From assembly GCA_036346255.1 (NCBI GenBank), contig CM070640.1, positions 37,319,238-37,383,237 on the forward strand: DNA of 64,000 nucleotides, written 5' to 3'. Shown in pieces: positions 10,734 to 22,167 of this stretch. Every line of letters starts with the position of its first letter. Within the stretch, counting starts at the first letter, position 1. The notes beneath the pieces were generated by a model. That model saw nothing but the letters and a program-made list of their open reading frames with translations, did not search any database and had not been told where the DNA came from. The DNA comes from Ampelocalamus luodianensis. Lineage: Eukaryota; Streptophyta; Magnoliopsida; Poales; Poaceae. The position numbers were made by a program, and so were the translations under genes.

Positions 10734-13700
10734 ATGGATAAAGTTGTACGTGTGTGTACTGGTGGACCAGTTAGCCAAACGGGTAGTGGTACGGACTTTG
10801 GTGGCATGGAAGTGATCATTTTTGTGTTTCGAGAATCACCAGCCTTTCAAACTCTTCTGATGAGGATTAAGTTGACCTTTGGATGGGATGAACCCGGGGT
10901 CGTTGTCAGAATGCAAGGGTGATATGATGCTAGGCTGGGTTCTAAGGTGCACGCCTTGTTGATGCCAATCTTGTCCGACGATGATTGGGACACGTATAAG
11001 GAGGTTGTGCTCGCATCTCAGGTTCGATCATTGGAGATTGTGGTGGAGAGGACAATCGTTGGTGAGGATTTGCGAAACAATTTGAATGTGGTGAATGGCT
11101 ACATGGAGGAACTAGAATTCGCTCTCGATCTTTCGTAAGGCTCCCCAATGGAGGAGCAACTGTCCCAAGAGTTCATTGGCGTCGGTCTTAACGACGATAC
11201 CCCCCTTGTTGGATCTGTCATATGTGCATGTTTCTTCGCCGCACTATGTTAGTGACCCCGTGACTGATTTCAATGACGCTGTAATGAACAACAAGCTTGA
11301 GGAGGATGTGTTACGGGATAGAACAACCCGTGAGAGTTCGACGAAGGCTGGAGCTCGACCGAAAATGAAGCTCCCGCTCCGCTTTTCTCCTCTAAGGATG
11401 GTCAGGTTCTTCGTAGTGTAATGGGTGAGGTTCTGTCGATGCATGCATTCAAGGATGTCTGAATGGTTGATAACGCTGTTTGTGCAAATGGGTTGAAGAG
11501 CGGGAATGGCATTGCAGACCCCAAGAATGACCTAATACGCAAGAACATGTTGTTTTCAAGCATGGAGGATTGAAGGGTTGGCTGCAAGAATACTCAGTGC
11601 AGCACCATCGTTCGTTTGTAGTGCAATACTCTGATGTGAACAAGAGGTATACCGTGAGGTGCGAAAGGGGGTGCAGATGGAAGGCCTAGAGGCACAAAAC
11701 TAAGGACAAGCAATGGAAAATAGCGAATATGAAGCAGCCCCACGCTTGTGGGACTGCACGAGTGTCTGGGGAGCACCTTCAAGCGACCTCTAATTTCATT
11801 GCAAGGCGTATTACCGGGGTTGTGGCTGTTGATCCTGATGTGATCGTCGTCACCCTCATTGAGGTTACCTTTGGGTTCATTAAGTACCGCTGAAGTACGA
11901 AAAAACATAGAGGGCAAAGCAGAGAGCGATGCAGTTACTGTGGGGTGATTGAAAGGAGGCTTACGTGTTGCTTCCTCGAATCCTAACTGCTATGCAGGCC
12001 AAGAATCCGGGCATGGAGTTTTATCCTTGGTACGGGAATCGAACGGAACCCGATGAAGGGGTATAAAACATGTTCTCGGGCGGGTGTACTGGTCCTTTGG
12101 GCAATGCAAAGAGGCATTCAAGCATTGCAGACCTGTCTTATCAGTTGATGCCACATTCCTAACCGGGGAGTACTATGGTGCCTTGATGCTCGCCATGGAT
12201 ATAGATGTAGAGGACCAGCTGATTCCACTAGCATTTGCACTGACAGAGGGTGAGAACAATGCAAGCTTGCAATGGTTCATGGATATAGTTCGTCTATGCC
12301 TCGTTGGGCCTAGACAGCGGGTTTGCATCATCTCGAACAGGCACCGCGGCATTCTGATCGCTATGAAGAGCAAACTTGATGGACACCCGAATGTGCTACA
12401 TAGGTAGTGCATGCGTGACTTAGCAGCAAGTTTCTTTAAGCAATGCAGTAGGGAAGATCTCACAAGAAAGTTCAAGCTATTGTGCAGATGTTTGGAGAAG
12501 AGGGACTTCCAAGTCAAGTTGATGGAGCTGAGGGGACTGACAAACAAACATGGGAATAAGTGGTTGGACAAGGTCTTCAGCAGAAGACGAAGTGGGCAAA
12601 GGTATACGATGAAGTTGGTTGTAGGTATGGTATGATGACAACAAACATCTCAGGGGTGTTCAACAACGTTATTAAGGGCATCCGTGCTATGCTAGTATCG
12701 GCTATCTTGGAGTACTCATTTGGGAAGACTAACTCATACTTTGTGGATCGGTGGACCCATGCAAGTGATGCATACAATACCGGCGAGCGTTGGGGTGCGG
12801 CTGCTGCCAAACACCTTTCTATGGCAGAGGAAGAGTCTTGCAATCAGGAGGCGGAGGAGTATGATCCGACTTTGCATATCTACGCCATTAGGGCGGCTAG
12901 GGGCACATCTATGGGGGCGAATGTTATGGTGGCTAAAACCATAGTGTCAACCTAACTGTGGGAGATTGTACTTGCATGGTCCCAGCTTTGCTACATGTCC
13001 TATGCTCTCACATCGTCACCGCTTGTCGCGTGCGCGGTGTAAGTCACCTTTCTAACACCTTCATTACAGAGGAATTCTCAAAGCTAGCCACGATGAGAAC
13101 TTGGGAGAAGAGATTCGGGCCTTACCTTGATCTCTCGCATTGGCCACCCTACATGGGGGGAGGAATACATTCCCGACAAAGAAATGGTGAACAAGCGACG
13201 CAGTAGGAGGAAGAGGAAAAGACTTCGTAATGATATGGACTGCTCACAACAAGCCGGTAAGGACATGTATAGCCTTGGGGACTTTGACGACACCACCATA
13301 ACCAATAGGTGCTCGGAGTGTCACGAGCACGGACACACCAGGGCAAAGCATGTGTGTAAGGATTGCCAGCCGTGTAGGGTACGGCGCCGCCGCTCACACG
13401 TTCTGCCCCCTTGAGGTAACCGTTGTTCTTGTTGTGCTAAAATTATTGTTGTTTATTTATTGCGTTCACTGCATTGCATTTTCTACATTGATTTGTATCT
13501 CATGTTTACTAAATAATTCCTTTCCTGTAATGCAAGATGTCGCAGCACTCGCAGTACGCGTTGCTCCTCTCGGAGTACGATGAATCGATGATGACCACCG
13601 TGCACACCGCATAGCCGACGGGGGTGTGGTGAGATTTGCTAATCTAGTATTCGATCATGCTTCCATCTTATTGACCATGTGGTTGTTTCACTAATTTGTA

Positions 13701-14592
13701 TGCATATCTCTTCGCCAGGTACTCCAGCCACTTCGCCCTCAGACCTACACCCCTCTAGATTGGGATCAGCATTACGTGCCATATGTTCGCGATGCCGGTC
13801 TACTTGCCTTGGCATGGATTGTCACCAACTGCCTTCCCCGCATGGACAGTGCTGCACTTACCGCACTGGTGGACCGATGGCACCTGGAGACCCACACATT
13901 CCACCTACCATCAGGCGAGATGACCATCACGTTGCAGGATGTTGGTATGATTATGGGCTTCCCCATAGACGGGCTTCCAGTGACTGGGGATATCAATAGC
14001 GTGGGTTGGCAAGACCAGGTTGGACACTAGCTAGGAGTGCGACCGGATGACCCTGCTGTGGACACGAGGGACAATCGGCCTTCTGCGGTGCTTGCGTCCT
14101 GGCCGCGTGCAAACTTCAACGTGTGCCCGCCGAACACAGATGAGGTCATAGTAGAGCGCTTCGCACGGGCATGGGTTTGGCATCTGCTCGGGTCCTTCCT
14201 TTTCCCCGACGATACCAGCAACACCGTCTCCTGGATTTACTTGCCCATGTTGACTGATTTCGAAGTGATAGGGACTTACAATTGGGATTCTACTACACTG
14301 GCTTGTCTGTATCAGCACTTCTGCGATGCATGCCACTCACGGAGTGACGATGGCAACTTGGGTGGCTGTGCATACCTCCTGCAAGTGTGGATGTGGGAGC
14401 GTTTGCCCATGAGTCGGCCCACTCATGCTACCTTGCAGGTATGAGTTTTTTTTTCTCCATTTATCATATATTGTCTCATTAAACGGAAAATACATTTGAA
14501 ATCCATCTCCATGCAGCCATGGCCCCTAGGCGACCCTACATCGCTTCCGACCGTAGCTTGCCTCTAGAGCTCCATTGATGGGAACGGGGTCA
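10734..14592 (+). pseudogene. MULE transposase with plant mobile domain (PMD), decayed
   Basis: The gene reads in pieces with stops and frame changes. 10734-11138 is the MULE N-terminal region, starting MDKVVRVCTGGPV. 12084-12407 is the transposase core: LSVDATFLTGEYYG with the first catalytic Asp, then CIISNRHRGIL where relatives have Asp at SDRH. 12411-12955 is the rest of the core. 12958-13030 is a SWIM finger (CTC...CSH). 13305-13370 is a zinc knuckle, CSECHEHGHTRAKH. 13776-14444 and 14520-14592 are the PMD, with introns between. A TAG at 12405-12407 replaces the Trp expected in RWCMR. The protein would have cut and moved MULE ends in the nucleus. The Asn at the second catalytic position and several stops make it inactive. 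The Gypsy fragment at 14593 cuts it; its 3' end resumes near 15905. Confidence 0.8.
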
Positions 14593-15560
14593 TGATCTTC
14601 CAACAGGTTCTGGATAAGTTCGATTTGGTGGAGGCGCGACACAAATCGACTCGGCTTCCGAACAACACGTTCCGAACCCCGCAATCGCAGCACCACGTCT
14701 CCTCAGGTTATCAACCGTGCGCAACCCGGTTGACCTCGCCAAGAAGGCTAATCCTCGCCTGCAAATCGAAGAACACAAGCAAGAACAAGGAAGAACACAA
14801 CGGAATTGCAGATGTATTGTTTTAGCACTCGAAAGTTGGAGTCTCACAAACCGATGAACGGCGAAACTGTTCAAGACAGAATTAATCTAAGCAAAACCCA
14901 ACCCTAATGGTGGGGTGGCGGCTGTATATAGAGGACCGAGGGCATGCAAAACCCTGGACGCGCCCTAATGGACTCCAACACGATACAAAGCCGAACGGCC
15001 CAAAAGACGGTGACGCAAAGACCGACAGATTCTGAATGCCCACTTGTTTCGACGATTCCTGTTGACTCAGAAGGAATTTTGACATGGGACCAGAGCCATT
15101 GGAAAGGTCGTCTTCTCAGCTTTCGATACATATGTGGAACATCCAAAACGGAGCCCGGATGCGATCTGGGCGTCCGTTTTAGTGCGGCCTGGTCCTGGAC
15201 TCCGAATTGGATTCGAAGTCGGCTTGAGTTGGGCCTCCAACATGATTCGACCGCCCTTGCTGGACTTGTGCGCTTCGTAGCCCTTCTCCAAGTACTTCCA
15301 GGTCCTCTCCATGGTTCCTAATCATAATTAAATCATTAGGTAGCAATCGATTCTCAAATGAACAAAAAGAAGTACTTAGGAACGAGCTCACCTGTAAATT
15401 CAATTGTCGGGCGCGAGCTCTAGTGATTGGTCCTTGAATGTCAAGTGGAGGATTGTTGTTTGTATCTGAAGAAGTGATGTCCTCATCATCCATCTTGCCA
15501 CCTATTGGGCGTCCAAGGTCGCAGTACCTCGGGTACACGAACGAGCTTGACATCATCACT
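14593..15560 (-). mobile_element. Gypsy (Ty3) 3' fragment: end of pol plus 3' LTR, inserted in the MULE gene
   Basis: The LTR (about 14593-15242) begins on the minus strand with TGTTGGAGGCCCAAC and has a minus-strand TATA box (CTCTATATACAGCC, near 14920-14933). To its right, 15243-15559 encodes the GPITRARARQLNLQV motif found at the pol C-terminus of rice-type Gypsy elements. The rest of the element is missing, so it is truncated at its 5' side near 15560. It interrupts the PMD frame just after a GNGV codon run. The LTR outer end at 14593 is less certain than the inner one, because the TG there lacks a clean match to the inner terminus. Confidence 0.65.
15179..15559 (-). pseudogene. C-terminal piece of Gypsy polyprotein
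   Basis: A 126-codon open frame contains DIQGPITRARARQLNLQVSS and DLIMIRNHGEDLEVLGEG, both typical of the tail of rice-type Gypsy polyproteins. The last 20 codons run into the LTR. There is no start and no upstream enzymatic domain. It is a remnant only. Confidence 0.6.
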
Positions 15561-15904
15561 TAGGACTAGGTACAGTTTCATAATTTAGTTTGCTAGTTGC
15601 AAATCTTGTTTGAACTATGATTTGTAGCTTACTTATTGAATAAGACTGCATAACGTTTGATCTGCATTGTGTCAATAAGAGTGCAGAAGAAGCGCACCGT
15701 TACACTTTACCTGAATTGTTCATGAGCTGATGAGTATTACATACATGCTGAGTTGATGTTGGGTCCTATATGAATGGATTATATAACCTTGTAGATGGTT
15801 CAAAAAATGTGTCTGTAATAACATAGCAACTGGATTTTTATATCTTATGTTATATCTTTTTTGTATTAAACTGCAGTACCTTTTTTCTTGACCTTGTAGA
15901 TGGT
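15561..15904. other. Intron-like remnant of the MULE gene
   Basis: The AT-rich sequence, with no frame, ends at a pyrimidine tract (ACCTTTTTTCTTGACCTTGTAG), like a splice acceptor, before the next coding remnant. Confidence 0.35.
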
Positions 15905-16281
15905 TCGCCGCCGATGCCGGTGAATGGCGACAAAAATGAACTGCACGGCGGCGGCTGGAGATATCGTTCAACCTACCCCCAACTTGGAGTGGCTCATCGC
16001 ATGCTGCAACATTGTGGGCAACGACATTCGCTTCGACTGCACGAGACGAGGAGGAGCAGGACGACGATGACGATGACGTTGATGCTAGGTTGCCCGATGA
16101 GATGGTCCTCTCGGACCTTGTTAGGTCACCGACCGCGACTCAGTCGACGTCGGCCGTGCCTCCGCATCGTAAACACCGTGATCACGTGGACATCAGTTCG
16201 GTCAATGTTGTCGAGGGCACACTCGGCGAATATCCGGCTACGAGGTTCACATCGGGAACAGGCCCGAGAAAGTGCAAGTGA
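15905..16281 (+). pseudogene. 3' remnant of the MULE-PMD gene
   Basis: The frame around 16012-16281 encodes an acidic run (EEQDDDDDDVDARLPDEMVL) and a Ser/Thr/Pro/Arg-rich tail ending at TGA 16279-16281, resembling the low-complexity C-terminus that follows the PMD in these transposases. It sits on the plus strand in register with 10734-14592 across the Gypsy fragment. Assignment is by position and composition, not by a domain. An adjacent frame is also open for 130 codons. Confidence 0.4.
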
Positions 16282-16526
16282 TGTAATGATGTCATGTCAT
16301 GAATGAATATAGACATACATGAATGAATGAGTAGAACGAAATGTTTGAATGGATGGCTGCATTTATGAATATAATGGTAGTTGCTATTTCTGGTTGAATG
16401 AATGGATGAATAAATGATTGATCGAATATATGCTAGTAAGCTCCCTTTCTTGTTGAATGAAATGATATGTTGAATGAATTGATGACTTGACTATTTCTAT
16501 TTGAATGAATGGATGATTGAACTAGG
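16282..16526. other. MULE interior with GAATGAATGGATGA repeats
   Basis: The sequence is degenerate short repeats of GAATGAATGGATGATTGA up to the hAT-like insertion. No gene. Confidence 0.4.
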
Positions 16527-17036
16527 CAAGGTTCAAGAAAGCGCTAGGTTCTAGGCGTCAGGCCTAGCGCCTAGGCGGCGCCCAGGTGGCCGGCTTGGCT
16601 CTGGTGCAAATAAGCCCACAACATGAATAATATGATGAATTGAGCAAACATCATGTATCAAATTGAGCAAGATAAAAAGGAAATTACCTGAAGAAGCAAG
16701 ACATGGGCAATTTGATGTAGTCATGTATATTATCTCCCCTCCAAGAGCTTGATGTAAACATGTATGTAATTAAATAACGATGTAACATGCATATTTAATC
16801 AATGATGAGTTATTTTGCTATTGTAGTATTGTGTGAGAAAGAAGGTATGAATGATTAATGAATGAATGAAAGTATGAAACATATATTATATACATCTATT
16901 ATCATTTAAAGTAAAATAGTAAGATGTTAGTAAAGGGGCTCCAAACTCTTAGAGGTCAGTAAAGTAAAATAGGAAGATGTTCATATGTAACTTTGTAATC
17001 CAAGGTATGGCTTTGTAAAATTAGCATTCTAATACA

Positions 17037-17222
17037 ACTATGAAAAATATTTTAAGTTGTTCAAATTATGGATATGCAGGAAAGTTGAAGCCCAGGACAG
17101 AAGAAAAGGTGAATTCAGGGAATTATGAATTGCACTTGCACTTGCACGTGCACTATGAAAAATGTTTTAAGTTGTTCAAATTATGGATATGCAGGAAAGT
17201 TGAAGCCCAGGACAGAAGAAAA
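17037..17222 (+). repeat. 71-bp tandem duplication, 115-bp period
   Basis: 17037-17107 and 17152-17222 are nearly identical (both start ACTATGAAAAAT and end GGACAGAAGAAAA). The linking AATTATGAATTGCACTTGCAC recurs at 17272. It lies in the truncated left part of the Gypsy element or its host. Confidence 0.8.
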
Positions 17223-17815
17223 CCTAATGATGAAACATTGATGAGTCAGGTCGACCAGATAAATCATCAAAATTATGAATTGCACTTGCACGACATACCA
17301 TTACAAATTTTAGTACCTAAGCGAGTATCAAACTTATTGCATATCGTTTATGTACATACTACATAGACTTGGCAATTGACGAGCGTCTACAGGGAGCCAA
17401 GGAATATCATGAGCAAGTAATTACAGATCCATGGAAATTACAGCACGACACCAAATTCAGACAATCAAAGGAACCAAATTCAAGACACAAAACAGAGTAG
17501 AGCACCATCATAAAACACAGTAGCCAGCAACGCTGGGGGCAGAGACGTAGAGCAGCAGAGGAGAGGGAGCTGCGGAGCTAGGGGAGCAGAGAGCAAGTAG
17601 AGTAGCAGCGCAAGGGGGACGACGGGAAGAGAGGGGAGGGCGGCGGCGTGAGGGTGGAGCAGAGAAGGGAAGGGAGCATCGGAGGGGAGGGCGGCGGTGC
17701 AGGAGAAGGGAGGGGAGAAGGGAAGGCGACAGCACAGGAGGGGGAACCAGAGAGGAGTGAGAGCAGAGAGGGGAGGTCAGCGGTGCAGGAGTAGAGGGGA
17801 GTGGCGTACCTCAAT
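17223..17815. other. Purine-rich spacer
   Basis: From 17500 to 17810 the plus strand is very rich in G and A (GGGGAGG, GGAGAAGGGA), read as CT-rich on the minus strand. Frames here encode Ser/Pro/Arg low complexity and are not called. Confidence 0.4.
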
Positions 17816-18295
17816 TCAGCTGCGTAGATGGCGGGACGACCGCATTTTGGAGGTGACGAGGTCGATTCGGCGGCAAAGATGGCTGGGCGAGCTCGATTTA
17901 GCGGCAGAGATGACTGTAGCGTTGTCTTCTCCATCTGTAGACGGGTAATGAGCTGGTAGATCCACGGCTACAGCTCGGGGGTGGAAACAAAAGACTGTAT
18001 CTCGTAGCTCACGAGCGTAGATGTTGTAGATCCTTAGGATAGCAAGGCGCGATGACTCCTGGACTCCTTCTATGAAGTTGACCCTTCTGACTAAGGTGTT
18101 CAAGGGTTGGTTTGCTTTGGTATCCCTCCTGGCATAGATGGTCAAACGACAGATCACTCCACGATTGCGGTCGTTCTCCATCCAGTTGGTGCCACGGTAC
18201 ATCGGTCGGTCGAAGCCTCCAAGCACTTGTAAAGGCTTCCATAACTCGGCAACAAGTCCTCCCTTGTGCTTACCGTAGTTCTGAAGACAAGGCAT
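17816..18295 (-). CDS. 159-aa ORF downstream of a Gypsy 5' LTR, function unknown
   Basis: An uninterrupted minus-strand frame starts MPCLQNYGKHKGG and contains the phrases VAELWKPLQVLGGFDRP, RGTNWMEND and VNFIEGVQESSRLAILRIYN. I recall similar ORFs near the 5' end of grass Gypsy elements, between the LTR and gag, but know no biochemical function. The start lies about 200 bp inside the primer site at 18492-18505, consistent with the first ORF on the element RNA. The C-terminal third is Ser/Arg-rich and may read past the original end. The frame is open although most element genes in this window are broken. Confidence 0.4.
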   Translation of the reverse strand: MPCLQNYGKHKGGLVAELWKPLQVLGGFDRPMYRGTNWMENDRNRGVICRLTIYARRDTKANQPLNTLVRRVNFIEGVQESSRLAILRIYNIYARELRDTVFCFHPRAVAVDLPAHYPSTDGEDNATVISAAKSSSPSHLCRRIDLVTSKMRSSRHLRS

Positions 18296-18491
18296 CTGTC
18301 AAGACAAACAAGAGGGTAAGAACCAATTTAAAACAGTGGGGAGAGGAAAGATTTCAGCAATAGTTGAGTCAAGAGAGATACAAGAGGAGTTAAGCAATTC
18401 ATTAATCTTGCGAGTTAAATTTTGCTTTAGAAAATAATTTGGACACTCTAAGAACGGCCGATCTAACTAAGGTCAAGACCTACAGTCAGTA

Positions 18492-18505
18492 TGGCTCTGA
18501 TACCA
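18492..18505 (-). other. Primer binding site of the minus-strand Gypsy element
   Basis: The minus strand reads TGGTATCAGAGCCA, 4 bp after the LTR end at 18510. It proves that the LTR to its right is a 5' LTR with internal sequence to the left, not a solo LTR. Confidence 0.8.
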
Positions 18506-19180
18506 CCTCTGTCGGGACCCAAAAATACAATTCTGGACCCTCTATGTATTCTGCACTAGTCCAGGATCACGCTAGTGCACACAATATCAACATAGATAAA
18601 TACCGATCCACACCAGTCAAATAATAACATAAACGGTTAATTTGAATAGCAAATAATGGTTTTGACCTTATGGTCGAGTTTATATTTCTTAAGCCACGCA
18701 GGACTGACAATAATTAAATAAGCAGCAGCGGAACAAAATAAACTTTAGCGGAGACCCATCGATTCACCACAGGTAACCGACTGGGATCAAGACCTAACGA
18801 TCAACACCGTCGTAGAACTCTTCCTCGAAAGCAGGTGATGACTCCTCCACTTCTGTTGAATGATTTTAGCAAATATGAGTACACAACCGTACTCGCAAGT
18901 TATACAACAGAATGCAATGTGTACATGATGGCTTATTCCAAAGGAATGGTTTTTGTGGTTCTTTTGCATAAAAGCAACATTTGCAATTGAATACGAATAA
19001 TAGATGGAAAGCATAATTCAAAACAAATAAACGATAATAATTTAATAGTTGTTTTCACAAAGACACAAAGCCTAATCAATTCATTTTACACAGCCACATG
19101 ACTTATATCACATAACTGTCCCTTCCCAAATGTTTTGTGAAAGCTACCCCTCGTGTGAAATCCCCGAGCATGTTCATGAC

Positions 19181-22162
19181 TGTAATGTCCCGTTTGTCCA
19201 GAGTTCTTGCAAGTTTTCAAAACCAAAAAGGAACCATTCGGTTTATTAAGTTGCCCAAGCTTAACTCAAAATTTAGATTTCCAAAAATGATTTAATTTGA
19301 ATAATTTAAACTTCAATCAACTTAAAGTTGGATCTATTCGAACCCTATCGCTTTTACTGGGAGTTCAAATCAGGTTTTCTTCATCCATTTCCCTTCTTTT
19401 GCGACCCAGTCGTGACCTCCCTCCTTGCACCGTCCGATCTTTGCTGAACGGCTAGATCTGTTGGTTACGTTTGGACCTCCGAACGTTCATATCGATTTGC
19501 TCCGTCCGATCCAGTTGGACGGCTAGATCGCGTTGCGACTTCCGGACGGTCCGAACATTCTTATCACTTGGTTCCGTCCGATCGAAATCTGATAGCTCCC
19601 GCTCCACCGTGCATTTCCTCGCTATCGCTCCACCTCCTTTGATTTCATCTTGACCGTCAGGACCTCCTTTGATTTCATCTTAACTGTCAGGACCTCCTCC
19701 CCCTCCTTCGGACCTCCTCATCCTCAGAACCTCCTCCCCCGCCTTCGGACCTCCTCGTCCTCAGGACCTCCTCCTCCTCTTCCTTTGGGCCTCCTCCTCC
19801 TCCTCCTCCTCAGGACCCCCTGGTCTTTTTGCAAAGACAACCCTATCGGTTCTTTTTGCAAAGATCACCCTCTTGGTTCTTTTTGTAAAGACCACCCTCT
19901 CGGTCATGACCACCCAGTTGGTCATGACCTCCTCTTTTTGCAAAGACCACCCTCCTCCTTTGGACCTCTCTCTTACTTTTGACCAAGCTTTTGACCAAGC
20001 CCCACCTGGCAGGCCTTGCTTACTTTCTTCTTCCTCCCGTTGTGTCTCCGCTGCAGCAAAACCTTTGCGCATTAAATGTTGTTGTGTCATATTAAATGTT
20101 GTCACTTCTGCAGTACTCGTTTCCCTCTGTGGTCTCCTTCCGTACCTGCTCCAATCCTCTCCCTCACTTGCCCCCGTCGCGTGCATTGAATGCGGTGTTC
20201 TCCATTACTTTCCACCCGCTCCTTCCTCAGGGCTTCCTCGCGCCTCTATAAAGCACCAGGGAGCCCTATTACCTCTCTTGTTGTCCCGGTGCTTTAGACC
20301 TCCCTCCCCCGAGCTCCTCCTCCTTTGTTCAAGCTCATCCTTGAGTGGTTCAAACTCTTTTCTCCGTTTTCTCTCTGTAACCCTTCTTTTGGCTCTGGTT
20401 TGGCAAGTTTTTTGGTCTTTATTTGGTGTTGTTTTGCTTATTCGGCTCTTCTCATACATGTAGATTCTGGCTGCACTGAAGAGTTCTTGGATCCAGCGGC
20501 CTCCATCGAAGACTCGCAACTCTATAGCAAAGGCAAGTCGCAGACCTTTGATCATGTTGCGCCTAGCTTTCAAAAGTATATTGTGTTTTATCAACATGCA
20601 TGACTACTTGTATAAAAATAGTTTAGGCAGTAGTTAAATTTCTATTTAACAGTATGCCTCCTTGATTAATTGTGCTTGACATGTTGACATTTTCCCCTTG
20701 GACACCATAGTATGGGTATTCATAGTTGGTCTTATACTGGTATTACCAACCTGAGAGCGTATTTATGCTTAGTCTTGCTTTAGTTGCGTTGGTCTCGCGA
20801 ATCATGAATCCTTGTGGTTAAACTTGACTAAGTGAACTATGGAATTGTGGTGCGATGCCACTGTTGTGCGATTGTGGTGGGATGCCACAGTCGTGTCGAT
20901 CGTGGTGCGATGCCACTGTTGTTAAAACTTGTTGTGCCAAGACCAGGGTGGTCTTTTGGTCGGGTTGAACCCAAAATGTTTTCTCACTCGAGTGAGTGAT
21001 CGTGCAGTAAAGGGGGTGCTATATGCACATTGGGATGAGGTTGTCTCGTCTAAGTAGTCTAAGGACTTAACTTTGTGTTCCATTGATACGGGTCTATCGT
21101 GCAACCACAAGACCATTTATGGGGTGGTTTGGGCCAACTAATTAACAATGTTAAGGTTTGGTTCTGTCGTGGTGGTGTGTGTTGATTCACATGGCGCAAG
21201 AGGGGGCTGAGATGGCGAAACCTTAGCGGGCAGAACCAAGTCAGAACAGAACATTGTAAAGGCCTTGTCACGCTCTCTAGGCTGCTCACCTTTGAAAGTG
21301 AACAGGGGTTTTGATGGGAACCCAACCAGCTAGAGAGGTCATGAATTGTGGGTAAAGTTGTACAACCTCTGCAGAGTGTAAATCTATTCGAATAGTCGTG
21401 TCCCCGGTTATGGACATTGCCTGGTGAAATTGCACGAGGGGTAGTTTTTCTCAAAATGGGTGGTCGTGGTTGGTCTCGAGGACGTCCTGGTTGTTGGTGC
21501 GACCTGGGCGTGGGGGTGGTCCTGGCCGTTGGTGCGACCCGACCTTTTGGGAGTGGTCCTAGAAGTGAGCAGGGTGCTCACGACCTCCTTCAAAAAGAAC
21601 TGTTAATTATGTATTACTCTTTTAACTTAAGTTTTGCAATCTATTTACGTTATTCACTGTCAATGTTGCTTTTTTGCAAATTAACCCTAAAGCTCTTTTT
21701 GTCAAGACTTGCATAAATATTATTTGCATACTTGTTCCCTGCGACTTGCTGAGTACATTCAATGTACTCATGGCTTTAAGCCCTCTATTTGAGTAGTGGC
21801 CGAAGAAGACCAAGGGTGCTCCGACCTCTTTGAAGAGGAGTTCTTTAAAGACCAAGCCTTCTAGAGAACGTCCTCCACTCGATAGCCTGTGGGCTTGTCG
21901 GATGGCTCTGTGCGCATTTTGTCGTTCGGCCACAAGTGTTCATGTTGTCATTTTTGTAAGCCCGTGGTGGCGACCTCTGTAACAACCTTGACTGTAAGGT
22001 CCTCTGTTAATATAAGTTAATTTGTTTGCTTTATCATTAGCTTGTCGTTTGAATTTGATTACATCTGTGTTGAACTATGCAAGCTAGCTACTGATCATGG
22101 GACTAGCTCGGGGTGCACAGTGGGTCCCGGACTCCCGGGGTTGAGTACCCAGGGTCCCGACA
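19181..22162 (+). mobile_element. Solo LTR of a large-LTR Gypsy family, 2982 bp, with perfect ATGAC target duplication
   Basis: It starts TGTAATGTCCCG and ends GGGTCCCGACA. ATGAC flanks both sides (19176-19180 and 22163-22167). It has no internal domain, so it formed by LTR-LTR recombination. It shares the promoter-like block (CCTCTATAAAGCACCAGGG near 20245) and the GATCGTGCAGTAAAGGGGGTG and TATTCGAATAG phrases with 46568-49441. It sits in the opposite orientation inside an LTR of its own family. The 196-aa plus-strand frame at 19873-20463 is a chance ORF of the LTR. Confidence 0.9.
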
Positions 22163-22167
22163 ATGAC

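Noticed and set aside
17578..17934. 118-aa Ser/Pro/Leu-rich minus-strand ORF
   Set aside because: Low-complexity translation of a purine-rich tract; overlapping frames are equally open.
19873..20463. 196-aa plus-strand ORF
   Set aside because: It lies inside a solo LTR, is hydrophobic and Ser-rich by composition, and has no counterpart in the related LTR at 46568-49441.
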